DNA of 51,408 bases from Bacteroidales bacterium (GCA_014800525.1 JAAVFV010000018.1:104719-156126); one strand, 5' to 3'. Counted from the first letter of the stretch, positions 7,703 to 16,540 are shown. The notes: generated by a model not told the origin, from the letters alone. Numbers and translations are program-made.

Positions 7703-8188
7703 TTAGAAATCAGTAAATGCGTAAGGGAGGAGAGAAGCTACGGAAGGGAAGACATAGCAGGTTTCCGCCCCATAAAGCACCACTTCCACCGGGCCTGCCC
7801 CTTTGGTTTCGTATTCAAGCAGAGCCTGCCGACAAGCCCCGCAGGGGCTGATTGGTTGGGGAGTAAGCTCGAAAACACCCTCCTTATTCCGTTTGCCGGC
7901 GGCAATCACAATCCTTCGGAATGCCGCATACGGATAAAGAGCGCCGGCCTGATAGCAGGCAGTGCGTTCGGCACACATACCCGACGGGAAAGCTGCATTC
8001 TCCTGGTTAGAACCTCCGACCACCTTCCCATTGGAAAGGAGAATGGCCGCTCCGACCTGAAAACCGGAATAAGGAGCATAAGCATGCTCAACCATTTCAA
8101 TAGCTTTTTTTGCCAACTGTCGCGTCTCGGAAGGAAGTTCATCGGGACGACACTGACGTATGATGGTGGTTATAGTGATCTCTTTCAT
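7703..8188 (-). CDS. cdd: Cytidine deaminase
   Basis: The protein has 161 residues from the ATG at 8188 (MKEITITTIIRQCRPDEL), chosen because the family begins with this strand; an in-frame ATG at 8245 would add 19 unconserved residues. The zinc site is complete: Cys and catalytic Glu in MCAERTA, and two cysteines in SPCGACRQALLEY. Substrate-binding HAYAPYSGFQVGAAI and GSNQENAAFPSG are present. It deaminates cytidine and deoxycytidine to uridine forms for pyrimidine salvage in the cytosol, probably as a homodimer or tetramer. The small lipoprotein gene follows 38 nt downstream on the same strand. Confidence 0.95.
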   Translation of the reverse strand: MKEITITTIIRQCRPDELPSETRQLAKKAIEMVEHAYAPYSGFQVGAAILLSNGKVVGGSNQENAAFPSGMCAERTACYQAGALYPYAAFRRIVIAAGKRNKEGVFELTPQPISPCGACRQALLEYETKGAGPVEVVLYGAETCYVFPSVASLLPYAFTDF

Positions 8189-8348
8189 AAGCAGATATTT
8201 TAATCCGGGATTCATCAGAGAGTCCCTTTGTAATACATAAGACAAGAGGAATTGAGGATTTGTTCAATTTTTATGCGTATCTTTGCTATCTAAATTCTTA
8301 AGCAGTTGCTTATCTTTCTCCCCATTATATAATAATATATAATTCTCC

Positions 8349-9227
8349 ATGAGATATATCTGCTTCATATTTGGTTTACTTCTGACGGCCTCACTGGCCG
8401 CGGGCGCCACGGATACCTACCGCACCTATATCGATAACTATGCAGATATGGCCGTGGCGGAACGCAAGGCTCACGGGATTCCCGCTTCTATCACCCTCGC
8501 GCAGGGTCTGCTTGAGAGCGCAGCCGGACGTTCACGTCTTGCCAGAGAAGGGAATAATCATTTCGGCATCAAATGTCATCAGGAATGGAAGGGGGATACG
8601 ATGCTGCGTAATGACGATGCGGCCAATGAATGTTTCCGGGTATACGACGATGTAGCCCAAAGCTTCGCCGACCATTCCCGCTTCCTCCTGAAAAAACGCT
8701 ATGCTCCCCTATTCGAATTTGCTCCGGATGACTATATCTCCTGGGCTCATGGACTTCGGAAATGTGGCTATGCCACGGATCCCAACTATGCCGTGCGTCT
8801 GATCGCCATCATTGAAAAATATAGTCTGAATCTCTATGATTCCGATGCTGAGCGGCCGGAGGAAATGGCCGAATACATTGCCACTCATCTGAAAGCGAGT
8901 CATCCTGTGAGGCGCAGCCGGGGGTTACTGTATGTGATCGCCACTCCGGGCGACACCTACTCCTCGATAGCCAAGGAACTGCATATGGATCTCAAACAAC
9001 TGCTTGCTCTCAACGATGCCGACCACGACGGACGCATCAAAGACTGGGAGGAAGTCTATCTGATGGAGAAACACACCACAGCTCCCGAGGGTCTGCGTTG
9101 GATTACGATCGGAGATGGGGAATCACTCCACAGCATAGCCCAGAGGATGGGGATGAAGATATCGGCTCTAAGGGAGCTGAATCCGGAGGGTAGGGATATT
9201 GAGGGTACGCGCCTGCGACTCAGATAA
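8349..9227 (+). CDS. Secreted glucosaminidase (GH73, FlgJ-like) with two LysM domains
   Basis: A 292-residue protein with a signal peptide (MRYICFIFGLLLTASLAAGA). Residues about 25-165 form the GH73 domain: ASITLAQGLLESAAGRSRLA contains the catalytic glutamate, followed by NNHFGIKCH and later WAHGLRKCGYATDPNYA, all typical of bacterial beta-N-acetylglucosaminidases. Two LysM repeats follow, around YVIATPGDTYSSIAKELHMD and ITIGDGESLHSIAQRMGMKI, which bind peptidoglycan glycan. The expected role is cell-wall remodelling in the periplasm. A -7-like box TATCTTTG lies at 8278-8285, but the -33 match is poor. Confidence 0.9.
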   Translation: MRYICFIFGLLLTASLAAGATDTYRTYIDNYADMAVAERKAHGIPASITLAQGLLESAAGRSRLAREGNNHFGIKCHQEWKGDTMLRNDDAANECFRVYDDVAQSFADHSRFLLKKRYAPLFEFAPDDYISWAHGLRKCGYATDPNYAVRLIAIIEKYSLNLYDSDAERPEEMAEYIATHLKASHPVRRSRGLLYVIATPGDTYSSIAKELHMDLKQLLALNDADHDGRIKDWEEVYLMEKHTTAPEGLRWITIGDGESLHSIAQRMGMKISALRELNPEGRDIEGTRLRLR

Positions 9228-9260
9228 ACCCTCCCGGAAAGAGCCGCGGATGGCAAATTG

Positions 9261-9292
9261 TTTGGTCATATGGCTGAAAATTACTAACTTTG
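9261..9292 (+). promoter_or_regulatory. Promoter of the tRNA-Arg/DUF177/rpmF/fabH unit
   Basis: TTTG (9261-9264), a 20-nt spacer and TAACTTTG (9285-9292) match the consensus fully. No terminator is seen between here and fabH, so the transcript probably includes the structured leader, the tRNA and the three following genes. Confidence 0.85.
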
Positions 9293-9300
9293 CAGTTGCA

Positions 9301-9433
9301 AGTCGTGTAGAAGCGATGTCGGCCGGGCCGCACATCGCCTGCTTTGTGACCGCAATCCGATGACAGTCAGAAGGATAGCCTCGGTTGGGGACCCGCTTGA
9401 CGAAGGAATCGGAGATCGGGGTCGGGTAGGCCT
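9301..9433 (+). ncRNA. GC-rich structured leader, possible small RNA, before tRNA-Arg
   Basis: The 130 nt between the promoter and the tRNA are clearly GC-richer than the surrounding intergenic DNA and can fold. GCGATGT and ACATCGC enclose CGGC/GCCG with a three-base loop and one bulge. A second region around TTGGGGACCCG can pair with CGGGGTCGGG, and AGCCTC with AGGCCT. No protein frame is evident. It could be a tRNA-processing leader, an attenuator of the downstream operon or a stable small RNA cut from the precursor. I do not recognise a named RNA family. Confidence 0.35.
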
Positions 9434-9505
9434 GCCTCTGTAGTTCAACGGATAGAATAGAAGTTTCCTAAACTTTAGATAGGGGTTCGATTCCCCTCGG
9501 AGGTA
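9434..9505 (+). tRNA. tRNA-Arg (anticodon CCU)
   Basis: A cloverleaf of 72 nt. The acceptor GCCTCTG (9434-9440) pairs with CGGAGGT (9498-9504) allowing G-U. The D-stem is GTTC/GAAT, the anticodon stem GAAGT/ACTTT with loop TTCCTAA (anticodon CCT), and the T-arm AGGGG-TTCGATT-CCCCT. Discriminator A is at 9505. CCA is not encoded, unlike in the tRNA-Ser of this window. It reads the rare AGG arginine codon. The DUF177 gene starts only 26 nt downstream. Confidence 0.95.
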
Positions 9506-9531
9506 CAACTTTTTTCTCATTAACTCTCACA

Positions 9532-10059
9532 ATGGGTAAGTTTACTGCATATAAAGTTCAGCTCGCCTCGTTGCCCGACGGCCACCACGAGCAGGATTTC
9601 GAAATCGGAACGGAGTTTTTCAAGAATATGGAAAACCCCGATATCATTTCATCAGATGTTAAGGTACATCTCGACCTGGAGAAGAAGAACGACGCCTATG
9701 ACTGTACATTCCATGTCAAGGGCAAGCTTCAGATTCCATGCGACCGCTGTCTTGATCCTCTGGATCACGAGGTCGATACGGAATATCATGTCGTGGTAAA
9801 ATATGGCGATGATTATGATGATGGGGCCGACAATCTGTTGGTGATTCCTTACAGCAACAGCTATCTGAATGTGGCCTACATTCTTAACGACACCATCCTT
9901 CTGACCATTCCGTTGCGCCATGTGCATCCGATGGGGAAATGTAATCGCGCCATGGCCGCCGCCCTTAACAAGCATCGTGGCGGAGGCGATGACGAGACTG
10001 CCGAGGCTCTCGATGAGATTGATGCAGAAATGGACGGCGGCAACGATGCCGACGAATAA
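9532..10059 (+). CDS. DUF177 (YceD-like) protein linked to ribosomal protein L32
   Basis: A 175-residue acidic protein. The DUF177 core is visible as FHVKGKLQIPCDRCLDPLDH (the paired cysteines of the family) and the following DTEYHVVVKYGDDYDDGADN, with a C-terminus rich in Asp and Glu. YceD is encoded next to rpmF in most bacteria and is thought to act in 23S rRNA maturation; the molecular role is not firmly known. Here rpmF follows 32 nt downstream, the standard order. It starts at the ATG at 9532, 26 nt after the tRNA-Arg. Confidence 0.9.
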   Translation: MGKFTAYKVQLASLPDGHHEQDFEIGTEFFKNMENPDIISSDVKVHLDLEKKNDAYDCTFHVKGKLQIPCDRCLDPLDHEVDTEYHVVVKYGDDYDDGADNLLVIPYSNSYLNVAYILNDTILLTIPLRHVHPMGKCNRAMAAALNKHRGGGDDETAEALDEIDAEMDGGNDADE

Positions 10060-10091
10060 TAACATAGAAAACAAATAAATTCAATACAAAA

Positions 10092-10271
10092 ATGGCACAT
10101 CCTAAACGCAGACAATCACACACCCGTACGGCTAAACGTCGTACTCACGACAAGGCCCTTATCCCGACACTGGCTATCTGCCCCAACTGTGGCGCATGGC
10201 ACGTGTATCACAAGGTTTGCGGCGAATGCGGTTACTATCGCGGTAAACTCGTGATCGATAAGGCTGAATAA
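10092..10271 (+). CDS. rpmF: 50S ribosomal protein L32
   Basis: A 59-residue protein, MAHPKRRQSHTRTAKRRTHD at the N-terminus, with the usual short basic tail that enters the ribosome. It is the zinc-binding form: CPNCG and CGECG provide four cysteines. The next gene is fabH without an intervening plsX, as in other Bacteroidales and unlike E. coli. Confidence 0.97.
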   Translation: MAHPKRRQSHTRTAKRRTHDKALIPTLAICPNCGAWHVYHKVCGECGYYRGKLVIDKAE

Positions 10272-10365
10272 TCCTCTCACTCCCATCCTAAGTATTCCCC
10301 GGAATGGACCGTATCGCGGTCTGTTCCGGTGAAACTTTATATTAGATTATTAAAACAGAATCAAT

Positions 10366-11358
10366 ATGCCAAACGCAATAATCAGCGGTATAGCTTCTTA
10401 TGTGCCCGACGATGTGCTGGATAACGATATGCTCGCCCAGATGGTCGATACCAACGATGAATGGATCACCACACGCGTCGGAATCAAGGAACGCCGTATC
10501 CTCCGCGACCCTGATAAAGGATCAAGCTTCCTTGGCGACAAGGCGGTAGAGAAACTTCTTTCCGAAACCGGTACGGATCCCGGGGAGATCGACCTTCTGA
10601 TTTGCGCTACCTCCAATCCTGACTACCGCTTCCCGTCGACAGCATCGGTGATTGCCCACGACTGTGGCCTCAAGAATGCCTATGCCTATGATATTCAGGC
10701 AGCTTGTGCCGGATTTATCGTGACCATGCAGGCCGCTCGTGCATATATCGAAGCGGGCCTCTACAAAAAGATCATTGTCGTGGCCGCGGAAAAAATGTCG
10801 AGCATGACCGACTATCAGGACCGCGCTACATGTCCGCTCTTCGGCGATGCCGCTGCGGCTGTGATGGTGGAACCCTCGGATGAAAATCTCGGTGTGATCG
10901 ATGGCGAATTCCATGTCGACGGCTCAGGCCTCAACAACCTTCTGATGAAAGCCGGCGGCAGTGTCAAGCCCGCATCTCACGAAACTGTCGATGCCCGTGA
11001 ACACTACATCTATCAGGAAGGAAGAGTGGTGTATAAGAACGCTGTATTCGATATGCTTTCCAGCTCTCAGTCGATTATGAAGAAAAACGGCCTTGACGCC
11101 GATTCCATCGACTGGTTTGTGCCCCATCAGGCCAACCTCCGAATCATCGAGGCCGTGGGCGGACGCATCAATATTCCGGAAGAAAAAGTGTTGGTGAATA
11201 TCCAGCATTACGGTAACACTTCCGCAGCGTCAATCCCTCTCTGTCTTGACGAATATAAAGACCGCCTCCACAAGGGTGATAAAATCGTAATGACCGCCTT
11301 CGGAGCCGGATTCACATGGGGAGCCATGTATCTCATCTGGGCCATTAACCCTCGCTGA
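10366..11358 (+). CDS. fabH: Beta-ketoacyl-ACP synthase III
   Basis: A 330-residue thiolase-fold enzyme that condenses acetyl-CoA (or branched acyl-CoA) with malonyl-ACP to start fatty-acid synthesis. The catalytic Cys lies in YDIQAACAGFIVTMQAA, the His in PHQANLRIIEAVG and the Asn in QHYGNTSAASIPLCL, giving the full Cys-His-Asn triad. The N-terminal ISGIASYVPDDVLDN and TTRVGIKERR match FabH. In Bacteroidales this enzyme also sets the iso/anteiso branched lipid profile by primer choice. A stem-loop follows the gene. Confidence 0.97.
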   Translation: MPNAIISGIASYVPDDVLDNDMLAQMVDTNDEWITTRVGIKERRILRDPDKGSSFLGDKAVEKLLSETGTDPGEIDLLICATSNPDYRFPSTASVIAHDCGLKNAYAYDIQAACAGFIVTMQAARAYIEAGLYKKIIVVAAEKMSSMTDYQDRATCPLFGDAAAAVMVEPSDENLGVIDGEFHVDGSGLNNLLMKAGGSVKPASHETVDAREHYIYQEGRVVYKNAVFDMLSSSQSIMKKNGLDADSIDWFVPHQANLRIIEAVGGRINIPEEKVLVNIQHYGNTSAASIPLCLDEYKDRLHKGDKIVMTAFGAGFTWGAMYLIWAINPR

Positions 11359-11387
11359 GACGCAATCAGCTTCCAAAATCATACATA

Positions 11388-11424
11388 AGGGTCGGAGACC
11401 GCCTGAGGCGAATTCTCTGACCCT
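11388..11424 (+). terminator. Stem-loop after fabH
   Basis: AGGGTCGGAGA (11388-11398) pairs with TCTCTGACCCT ending at 11424, with an inner CGCC-TGA-GGCG hairpin, followed by CTCTTAATTAA. It is positioned as a terminator or attenuator between fabH and era. Confidence 0.65.
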
Positions 11425-11580
11425 CTCTTAATTAACAGGGCAATCTCCTTTATTACCCTTAGAAGCCGTTGGAGGTGAACCATCCCCGAAATCCCGCGTT
11501 TTAATTTTAGACACGATAGAATTACTTAATCTCAGATATACCGGCCCTGCCTCGGCGGTGTCGGAATCGAATTCAAAATT

Positions 11581-12495
11581 ATGGAAGACAACAAAACTAC
11601 TACTCCCGTCGAGGGACACCGCGCCGGTTTCGTAAATATCGTCGGCAATCCTAATGTCGGCAAATCCACCCTTATGAACGACCTTGTCGGAGAGCGGATC
11701 TCCATCATCACCAATAAGGCTCAGACCACACGTCACCGTATCACCGGTATTGTCAACACTCCCGAATATCAGATAGTATATTCCGATACCCCGGGAGTAT
11801 TGAAACCAAAGTATAAACTTCAGGAGTCTATGCTGGAATTCAGCGAGGGCGCGCTCACAGATGCGGATATCCTGCTCTATGTCACTGATGTGGTGGAGGA
11901 TCCCGAGAAAAATAAAGACTTCCTCGACCGCGTGGCGCAGGAGAAGATTCCCGTGCTGCTGGTGATCAATAAGGTGGATCTCCTTAAGGATAATGCGCAG
12001 CTGGAAAGCCTCGTGGAGGCCTGGCATAAGCGTCTGCCGAATGCGGAGATTTTCCCCACCTCAGCTACCGAAAACTTCAACGTGCAGAATCTTAAGGACC
12101 GTATCGTTGAGCTTCTGCCCCCATCTCCTCCTTTCTTCGGCAAGGATGCACTCACCGATAAGCCCGCCCGCTTCTTCGTCACTGAGATTATCCGCGAGAA
12201 ACTCCTCCTCAACTATGACAAGGAGATTCCCTATTCCACTGAGGTGATCGTGGAGCAATTCGAAGAGAAGGAGAATTCCATCCATATCATGACCGTGATT
12301 TATGTGGAGCGTGATTCCCAGAAAGGTATCCTCATCGGTAAGGGCGGTGAGAAGATCAAGAAGGTCGGTATCGAAGCCCGTCAGGATATCGAGAAATTCT
12401 TCGGTAAGAAGGTTCATCTCGAGATTTTTGTAAAAGTAGAAAAAGACTGGCGTAACCGCGAGAATAAGCTCCGCCAGTTCGGATATATGGAATAA
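11581..12495 (+). CDS. era: GTPase Era
   Basis: A 304-residue protein. The G domain has G1 [13 protein letters not shown]3 DTPGVLKPKY and G4 NKVDLL. The C-terminal KH domain contains ILIGKGGEKIKKVGIEARQD followed by FGKKVHLEIFVKVEKDWRN, the classic Era signature. It binds the 3' end of 16S rRNA and assists 30S assembly. A second ribosome-assembly GTPase, der, follows 67 nt downstream; the rsmA gene 5 kb away acts on the same particle. Confidence 0.97.
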   Translation: MEDNKTTTPVEGHRAGFVNIVGNPNVGKSTLMNDLVGERISIITNKAQTTRHRITGIVNTPEYQIVYSDTPGVLKPKYKLQESMLEFSEGALTDADILLYVTDVVEDPEKNKDFLDRVAQEKIPVLLVINKVDLLKDNAQLESLVEAWHKRLPNAEIFPTSATENFNVQNLKDRIVELLPPSPPFFGKDALTDKPARFFVTEIIREKLLLNYDKEIPYSTEVIVEQFEEKENSIHIMTVIYVERDSQKGILIGKGGEKIKKVGIEARQDIEKFFGKKVHLEIFVKVEKDWRNRENKLRQFGYME

Positions 12496-12508
12496 GATGC
12501 CGCGGTGT

Positions 12509-12536
12509 GGAAGATATCTCCGGACGGGTGTCTTCC
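12509..12536 (+). other. Stem-loop between era and der
   Basis: GGAAGATATC (12509-12518) pairs with GGTGTCTTCC (12527-12536) across all ten positions, two being G-U, with an 8-nt loop. No T-run follows. It could tune the era-to-der read-through or mark a processing site. Confidence 0.45.
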
Positions 12537-12562
12537 TTCCCGGATTATGAAATAAGAATTTT

Positions 12563-13879
12563 ATGAGCAAATTAGTTGCAATAGTAGGGCGGCCGAATGT
12601 GGGAAAGTCCACACTCTTCAACCGCTTGACGCAGACACGCAGTGCCATCGTGGATGACACTGCCGGCACCACACGCGACCGTCAGTATGGCAAGGTCGAT
12701 TGGTGTGGCCAGGAATTCTCCATCGTCGATACAGGAGGATGGGTGGTGAATTCGGATGATATCTTCGAAGAGGAAATCAATAAGCAGGTGGAGATTGCCA
12801 TCGATGAGGCTGATGTGATTCTCTTCGTGGTCGATGCCTCCACAGGCCCGACCGACCTTGATGACAAAGTGGCCGCTATTCTTCGCCGTGCCAAGAAGCC
12901 GGTGATTCTCGTTGCCAATAAGGAGGATAAGGGAGATGCCCGTTACAACATCCCCGAATTCTATAAGTTGGGATTGGGAGATCCTGTCGGCGTATCTTCC
13001 GCCAATGGCTCGGGTACAGGCGAACTTCTTGATGAGATAATCAAGGACATGCCCGAAAAAGACAATGATGATGAAGCTGAAGATAATGTTGCTAAATTCG
13101 CTATCGTAGGCCGTCCGAATGCCGGTAAGTCGTCGCTTATCAATGCCTTTATCGGTGAAGAGCGTCATATCGTGACCGATATCGCCGGCACCACCCGCGA
13201 TTCAATCTATCACCGATATAATAAATTCGGCTTCGATTTCTATCTTGTCGACACGGCCGGTATACGTAAGAAGCAGAAGGTGAACGAGGATATCGAGTAT
13301 TATTCCGTGATCCGCTCGATCCGTGCTATCGAGGCTTCCGATGTATGTATCCTCATGATCGATGCCACACGCGGTATCGAATCTCAGGATGCCAATATCT
13401 TCAGCCTTATCCAGAGGAATAAGAAGGGATTGGTGGTGTGCGTAAATAAGTGGGACCTTATTGAGGATAAGTCGCTTGATGCCCAGAAACGCTATGAGGC
13501 GGCCATCAGAGATCGTTTCGCACCTTTCACCGACTTCCCCATCATCTTCACCTCCGCTCTGACAAAACAGAGAATCCATAAGGTGCTTGAGACAGCAATG
13601 CAGGTGTATGAGAACCGCAAGCGTATTATTCCGACCTCTCAGCTCAATACCTACATGCTGGAGCAGATTGCCATCACGCCTCCGCCCAGTAATAAGGGTA
13701 AGTTTGTGAAGATCAAATATGTCACGATGCTTAAGGATGCCGTGGTGCCGACCTTTATTTTCTTCTGCAATCTCCCGCAGTGGGTAAAGGAGCCTTATCG
13801 TCGCTTCCTCGAAAATAAGATTCGTGATCACTGGGATTTCACCGGGACACCGATCCAGATCTTCATGCGTGAGAAATAA
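12563..13879 (+). CDS. der: Ribosome-assembly GTPase Der (EngA), double G domain
   Basis: A 438-residue protein with two consecutive G domains, unique to this family. The first P-loop is [12 protein letters not shown] near residue 9 with DTGG; the second is [14 protein letters not shown] near residue 182 with DTAGIRKK and NKWDLIEDK. The KH-like C-terminal domain (about residues 355-438) follows and ends [16 protein letters not shown]. It acts in maturation of the 50S subunit. It ends at a bidirectional terminator shared with the convergent folding-factor cluster. Confidence 0.97.
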   Translation: MSKLVAIVGRPNVGKSTLFNRLTQTRSAIVDDTAGTTRDRQYGKVDWCGQEFSIVDTGGWVVNSDDIFEEEINKQVEIAIDEADVILFVVDASTGPTDLDDKVAAILRRAKKPVILVANKEDKGDARYNIPEFYKLGLGDPVGVSSANGSGTGELLDEIIKDMPEKDNDDEAEDNVAKFAIVGRPNAGKSSLINAFIGEERHIVTDIAGTTRDSIYHRYNKFGFDFYLVDTAGIRKKQKVNEDIEYYSVIRSIRAIEASDVCILMIDATRGIESQDANIFSLIQRNKKGLVVCVNKWDLIEDKSLDAQKRYEAAIRDRFAPFTDFPIIFTSALTKQRIHKVLETAMQVYENRKRIIPTSQLNTYMLEQIAITPPPSNKGKFVKIKYVTMLKDAVVPTFIFFCNLPQWVKEPYRRFLENKIRDHWDFTGTPIQIFMREK

Positions 13880-13907
13880 TGATTAGCCGTTCATGATTAT
13901 AAAAATC

Positions 13908-13948
13908 AATTCGGGCCTGTCGACCATAATGGTCGGCAGGCCCGAATT
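13908..13948. terminator. Bidirectional terminator between der and the FKBP cluster
   Basis: AATTCGGGCCTG-T-CGACCAT and its near-perfect complement form a stem of about 19 bp with the T-run TTTTATTATT on the forward side and A/T-rich sequence on the other. It separates two convergent units. Confidence 0.88.
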
Positions 13949-13973
13949 TTATTATTAGCAATCGATGGAGGCT

Positions 13974-14858
13974 CTATATAGCCAACTCGGCAGCTTTTTC
14001 AGGGGATGTGACACGCTTCACCTCCGAAATCTGAACATTAAGCAATATCACCTGATTCCGGGTCAGCTCAAGCGTCTGGTAACGGTCGCCAAAGAGAGCG
14101 TAGGCGGTGGTGAGATAATATCCGCTGCCTCCGTCACGAAGACTATAAAGAATTTCGGAAATCACCGGCGCCATAGTCGGAGAACCCGCCCGGAGTTGCT
14201 CGGGAGTGGGCATCAGCAGATTGGTGCCGTCTTCAAGAGTGTACTCGATATTGAAAAATACGATATCTCCGCGGCGTATGGAATCTCCGCTACCGACCCT
14301 CACATCCTTGGCATAAAGATCTTCCGACACTTTCTTATAATCGAGGCGCGCGGCCTCAGCTTTCAGCGTGAGGTGCATCTCGGCCACTTCCTTACGGCGT
14401 TTACGGAGATTCATACGCTCCAGCACATCCCGGAAGCCATCGGCGGCCTCTGCCATAGTCACCACCGAATCATTCAGTAACGCGTAAGCTATACTCTGAT
14501 AGAGCAGATCGCGGTCGAGTTTGACATCGTATATCTCATTGTAGGCATAGAGACTCAGTGCCAGATTTATGCCTTCCTGAAGGCCGCGGTTGTAGGTATC
14601 ATTCACCTCTGCCACAGCATTCAGGCCATCACGCAGACCCTTCAGATAGCGGTCGCGTTCATGGCGGGAAGTCATTATGGTATCAATTGATGCCTTACGC
14701 CAATATTCCGCTCCTTCGGTGAGACCATAGAAATAGAGCAAGGAATCCGCCGGTGAAGGCACACCGATATTATTGATCGGGGATTTCTGACTCTGTGTGC
14801 ATCCTCCGGTTCCGATCAATAATCCCAGTCCGAGAATTGCTGCCGACCACGTTTTCAT
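13974..14858 (-). CDS. Lipoprotein with a degenerate FKBP-like domain
   Basis: A 294-residue lipoprotein: signal MKTWSAAILGLGLLIGTGGC with lipobox TGGC. The middle (about residues 35-190) resembles the helical FkpA N-terminal dimerisation domain, with repeated helices such as RYLKGLRDGLNAVAEVNDTY. The C-terminal 90 residues follow the FKBP fold outline (GDIVFFNIEYTLEDGTNLLM, ending VILLNVQISEVKRV), but the active-site FD pair after the DG turn and the VIxGW tryptophan are absent. That predicts a chaperone-like protein without prolyl isomerase activity. It is the last gene of a four-gene reverse-strand cluster and overlaps the preceding gene by 4 bases. Confidence 0.75.
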   Translation of the reverse strand: MKTWSAAILGLGLLIGTGGCTQSQKSPINNIGVPSPADSLLYFYGLTEGAEYWRKASIDTIMTSRHERDRYLKGLRDGLNAVAEVNDTYNRGLQEGINLALSLYAYNEIYDVKLDRDLLYQSIAYALLNDSVVTMAEAADGFRDVLERMNLRKRRKEVAEMHLTLKAEAARLDYKKVSEDLYAKDVRVGSGDSIRRGDIVFFNIEYTLEDGTNLLMPTPEQLRAGSPTMAPVISEILYSLRDGGSGYYLTTAYALFGDRYQTLELTRNQVILLNVQISEVKRVTSPEKAAELAI

Positions 14859-15076
14859 TGCAGCTGCTCATAGTCCTGAATATCAGCCGCACGATCGGCT
14901 GTATCCGGATGATGATCCTGAAGATTCATGATCGACACCTCCACGGTGTCTCCCGTAGGTTCCATATTCTCCATCGTGCGACCCTTACAGCTTGCTAAAC
15001 CAAGCATAAGAATCGCGGCGACAACACCTGTACCGGTTGCCGCCACTCTCTTTGATACGTTATGGAATATTCTCAT
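14855..15076 (-). CDS. Small lipoprotein in the FKBP cluster
   Basis: A 73-residue protein with a positively charged N-terminus (MRIFHNVSKRVAATGTG), a hydrophobic stretch VVAAILMLGLASC and lipobox LASC. The mature part is about 40 residues and acidic (DHHPDTADRAADIQDYEQLQ), with no domain I recognise. Its stop overlaps the start of the degenerate FKBP lipoprotein by 4 bases, and it begins 9 nt after the preceding FKBP gene, so co-translation is likely. Possibly a small partner of those folding factors; this is inference from position. Confidence 0.65.
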   Translation of the reverse strand: MRIFHNVSKRVAATGTGVVAAILMLGLASCKGRTMENMEPTGDTVEVSIMNLQDHHPDTADRAADIQDYEQLQ

Positions 15077-15085
15077 CCTTGGGTC

Positions 15086-15616
15086 TTATTCTTTAGGATT
15101 GACCTCGATGAGTTCTACTTCAAACACCAGATCCTGATCCGGACCGATCATCGGACCGGCTCCCGCAGCTCCATAGGCCAACTGTGAGGGAATGTAGAAC
15201 ACTGTCTTTCCACCCTCCTTCATAAGCTGAAGACCTTCTGTCCAGCCGGCAATCACACCGTTAAGGGGGAATGAGATAGGCTCTCCCCGCTGAACGGAGC
15301 TATCGAATACGGTACCGTCAGGAAGCTTGCCGGTGTAATGAACTTTCACCACATCGGTGGCTTTCGGGGAAGCACCTGTTCCTTCTTTCAGGGTCATGTA
15401 GCGCAGACCGCTGGCAGTGGTTGTGGCGATAGTGTCGGCCACACTGTCTGTGCGGTAAGATGCGAAAATCTCATCAGCAGTAGGCACGGGCACCGACTTA
15501 TATTCCTCTGTGGAGTCGGCCGCTGTTTCTGCTTTTTCTGTCTTATTGCCTGAGCAGGATGCCATAACAACCGCGCCTGCGGCAATAGCTGCGATAGCCA
15601 GATAATTCTTTTTCAT
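15086..15616 (-). CDS. FKBP-type peptidyl-prolyl cis-trans isomerase, lipoprotein
   Basis: A 176-residue protein with signal [21 protein letters not shown] (lipobox MASC), then a low-complexity Glu/Ala/Thr linker (residues 22-55). The FKBP domain spans about residues 65-176: [64 protein letters not shown]. Tyr, Phe-Asp, Trp and the second Tyr of the active site are all present, so it should be an active isomerase, attached to a membrane facing the periplasm or surface. It lacks the FkpA-type helical dimerisation domain carried by its neighbour at 15757-16347. Confidence 0.92.
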   Translation of the reverse strand: MKKNYLAIAAIAAGAVVMASCSGNKTEKAETAADSTEEYKSVPVPTADEIFASYRTDSVADTIATTTASGLRYMTLKEGTGASPKATDVVKVHYTGKLPDGTVFDSSVQRGEPISFPLNGVIAGWTEGLQLMKEGGKTVFYIPSQLAYGAAGAGPMIGPDQDLVFEVELIEVNPKE

Positions 15617-15675
15617 ATAATAAGCTTAATTAATATTCATTCTGGAGATGAGGGGGATTAATATTTTAACGCAAA

Positions 15676-15710
15676 GAAGTTCCGGCTGTTGTATCTGCAG
15701 CCGGAACTTC
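15676..15710. terminator. Stem-loop between the two active FKBP genes
   Basis: GAAGTTCCGGCTG (15676-15688) pairs perfectly with CAGCCGGAACTTC (15698-15710). It lies 46 nt past the upstream isomerase stop and 59 nt before the next start on the reverse strand. T-rich sequence is stronger on the forward side, so it may attenuate rather than end the reverse transcript. Confidence 0.6.
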
Positions 15711-15756
15711 TATTTCATTTTTATAAATCTTTTTTATAAATCTTTCGGATTCCCGA

Positions 15757-16347
15757 TTATTTCTTCACCACCTTGATGAGCTCAACATCAAAGATAAGTG
15801 TGGAGTGAGGCGGAATCACGTTAGGCACACCCTGAGCACCATAAGCAAGATCAGAAGGAATGAAGAATGTATACTTGGCACCTTCTTTCATGAGCTGAAC
15901 ACCTTCTGTCCATCCGGGAATCACACGGTTGAGGGGGAATGTGGCAGGCTCACCGCGATTTACGCTGCTGTCGAATACAGTGCCGTCGAGAAGCTTACCG
16001 GTATAGTGGACTGTAACTTCGTCCTCAGCGGTAGGCTGTGCGCCCTCGCCTTCTTTCTCAACCACATACTGCAGACCGCTTGCTGTGCTCTTCACTTCTG
16101 CCTTCTTACCATTCTCCTCCAGGAATTTCTCGCCTTCGGCGCGGGCTACGGCCTCCGCCTTCTTAGCGAGCTCCTCGAGATAATCATTGATAAGCTTCTG
16201 AGCCTCCTCAAGACTCATTTCGGGTGTGCCGCCATCAAAAGCCACCTTCACACCATCCTTGAAGCTCTCTGAATTGATTTCTTCCACTCCCATTGCCTTG
16301 AGCTGCTTGCCCATGGCGATACCCCATGCATAACTTAATTTATCCAT
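15757..16347 (-). CDS. FKBP-type peptidyl-prolyl isomerase with FkpA/Mip-like N-domain, no signal peptide
   Basis: A 196-residue protein. Residues 1-85 are helical and Lys/Glu/Ala-rich (KLSYAWGIAMGKQLKAMG, then EEAQKLINDYLEELAKKAEA), matching the FkpA/Mip dimerisation domain. The FKBP domain from about residue 100 has the full active site: [50 protein letters not shown] and TLIFDVELIKVVKK. The start at MDKLSYAWG lacks a signal peptide, so it may be cytosolic, unlike the three lipoproteins after it. I see no extended upstream frame that would add a signal. It is the first gene of the cluster. Confidence 0.9.
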   Translation of the reverse strand: MDKLSYAWGIAMGKQLKAMGVEEINSESFKDGVKVAFDGGTPEMSLEEAQKLINDYLEELAKKAEAVARAEGEKFLEENGKKAEVKSTASGLQYVVEKEGEGAQPTAEDEVTVHYTGKLLDGTVFDSSVNRGEPATFPLNRVIPGWTEGVQLMKEGAKYTFFIPSDLAYGAQGVPNVIPPHSTLIFDVELIKVVKK

Positions 16348-16540
16348 AATAACTGGTCTATTTTAGTAATTTCTATCTATATTACATTGCCCCTTGGCAT
16401 CCTTCATGGGAAACTCCTCAGGGGCTCTGTCATTAACTATAACAATTATCTGACTGAGGTTATTTCAAGATTACGAGTTTTTATGTAAATTTACAAAAAA
16501 TAAGAATCGCTGAGATTCCGACTCACTAATACCAATAAGC

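Noticed and set aside
9284..9520. A 78-codon reverse frame across tRNA-Arg and the leader
   Set aside because: It is antisense to the tRNA and its promoter, with no conserved protein motif.
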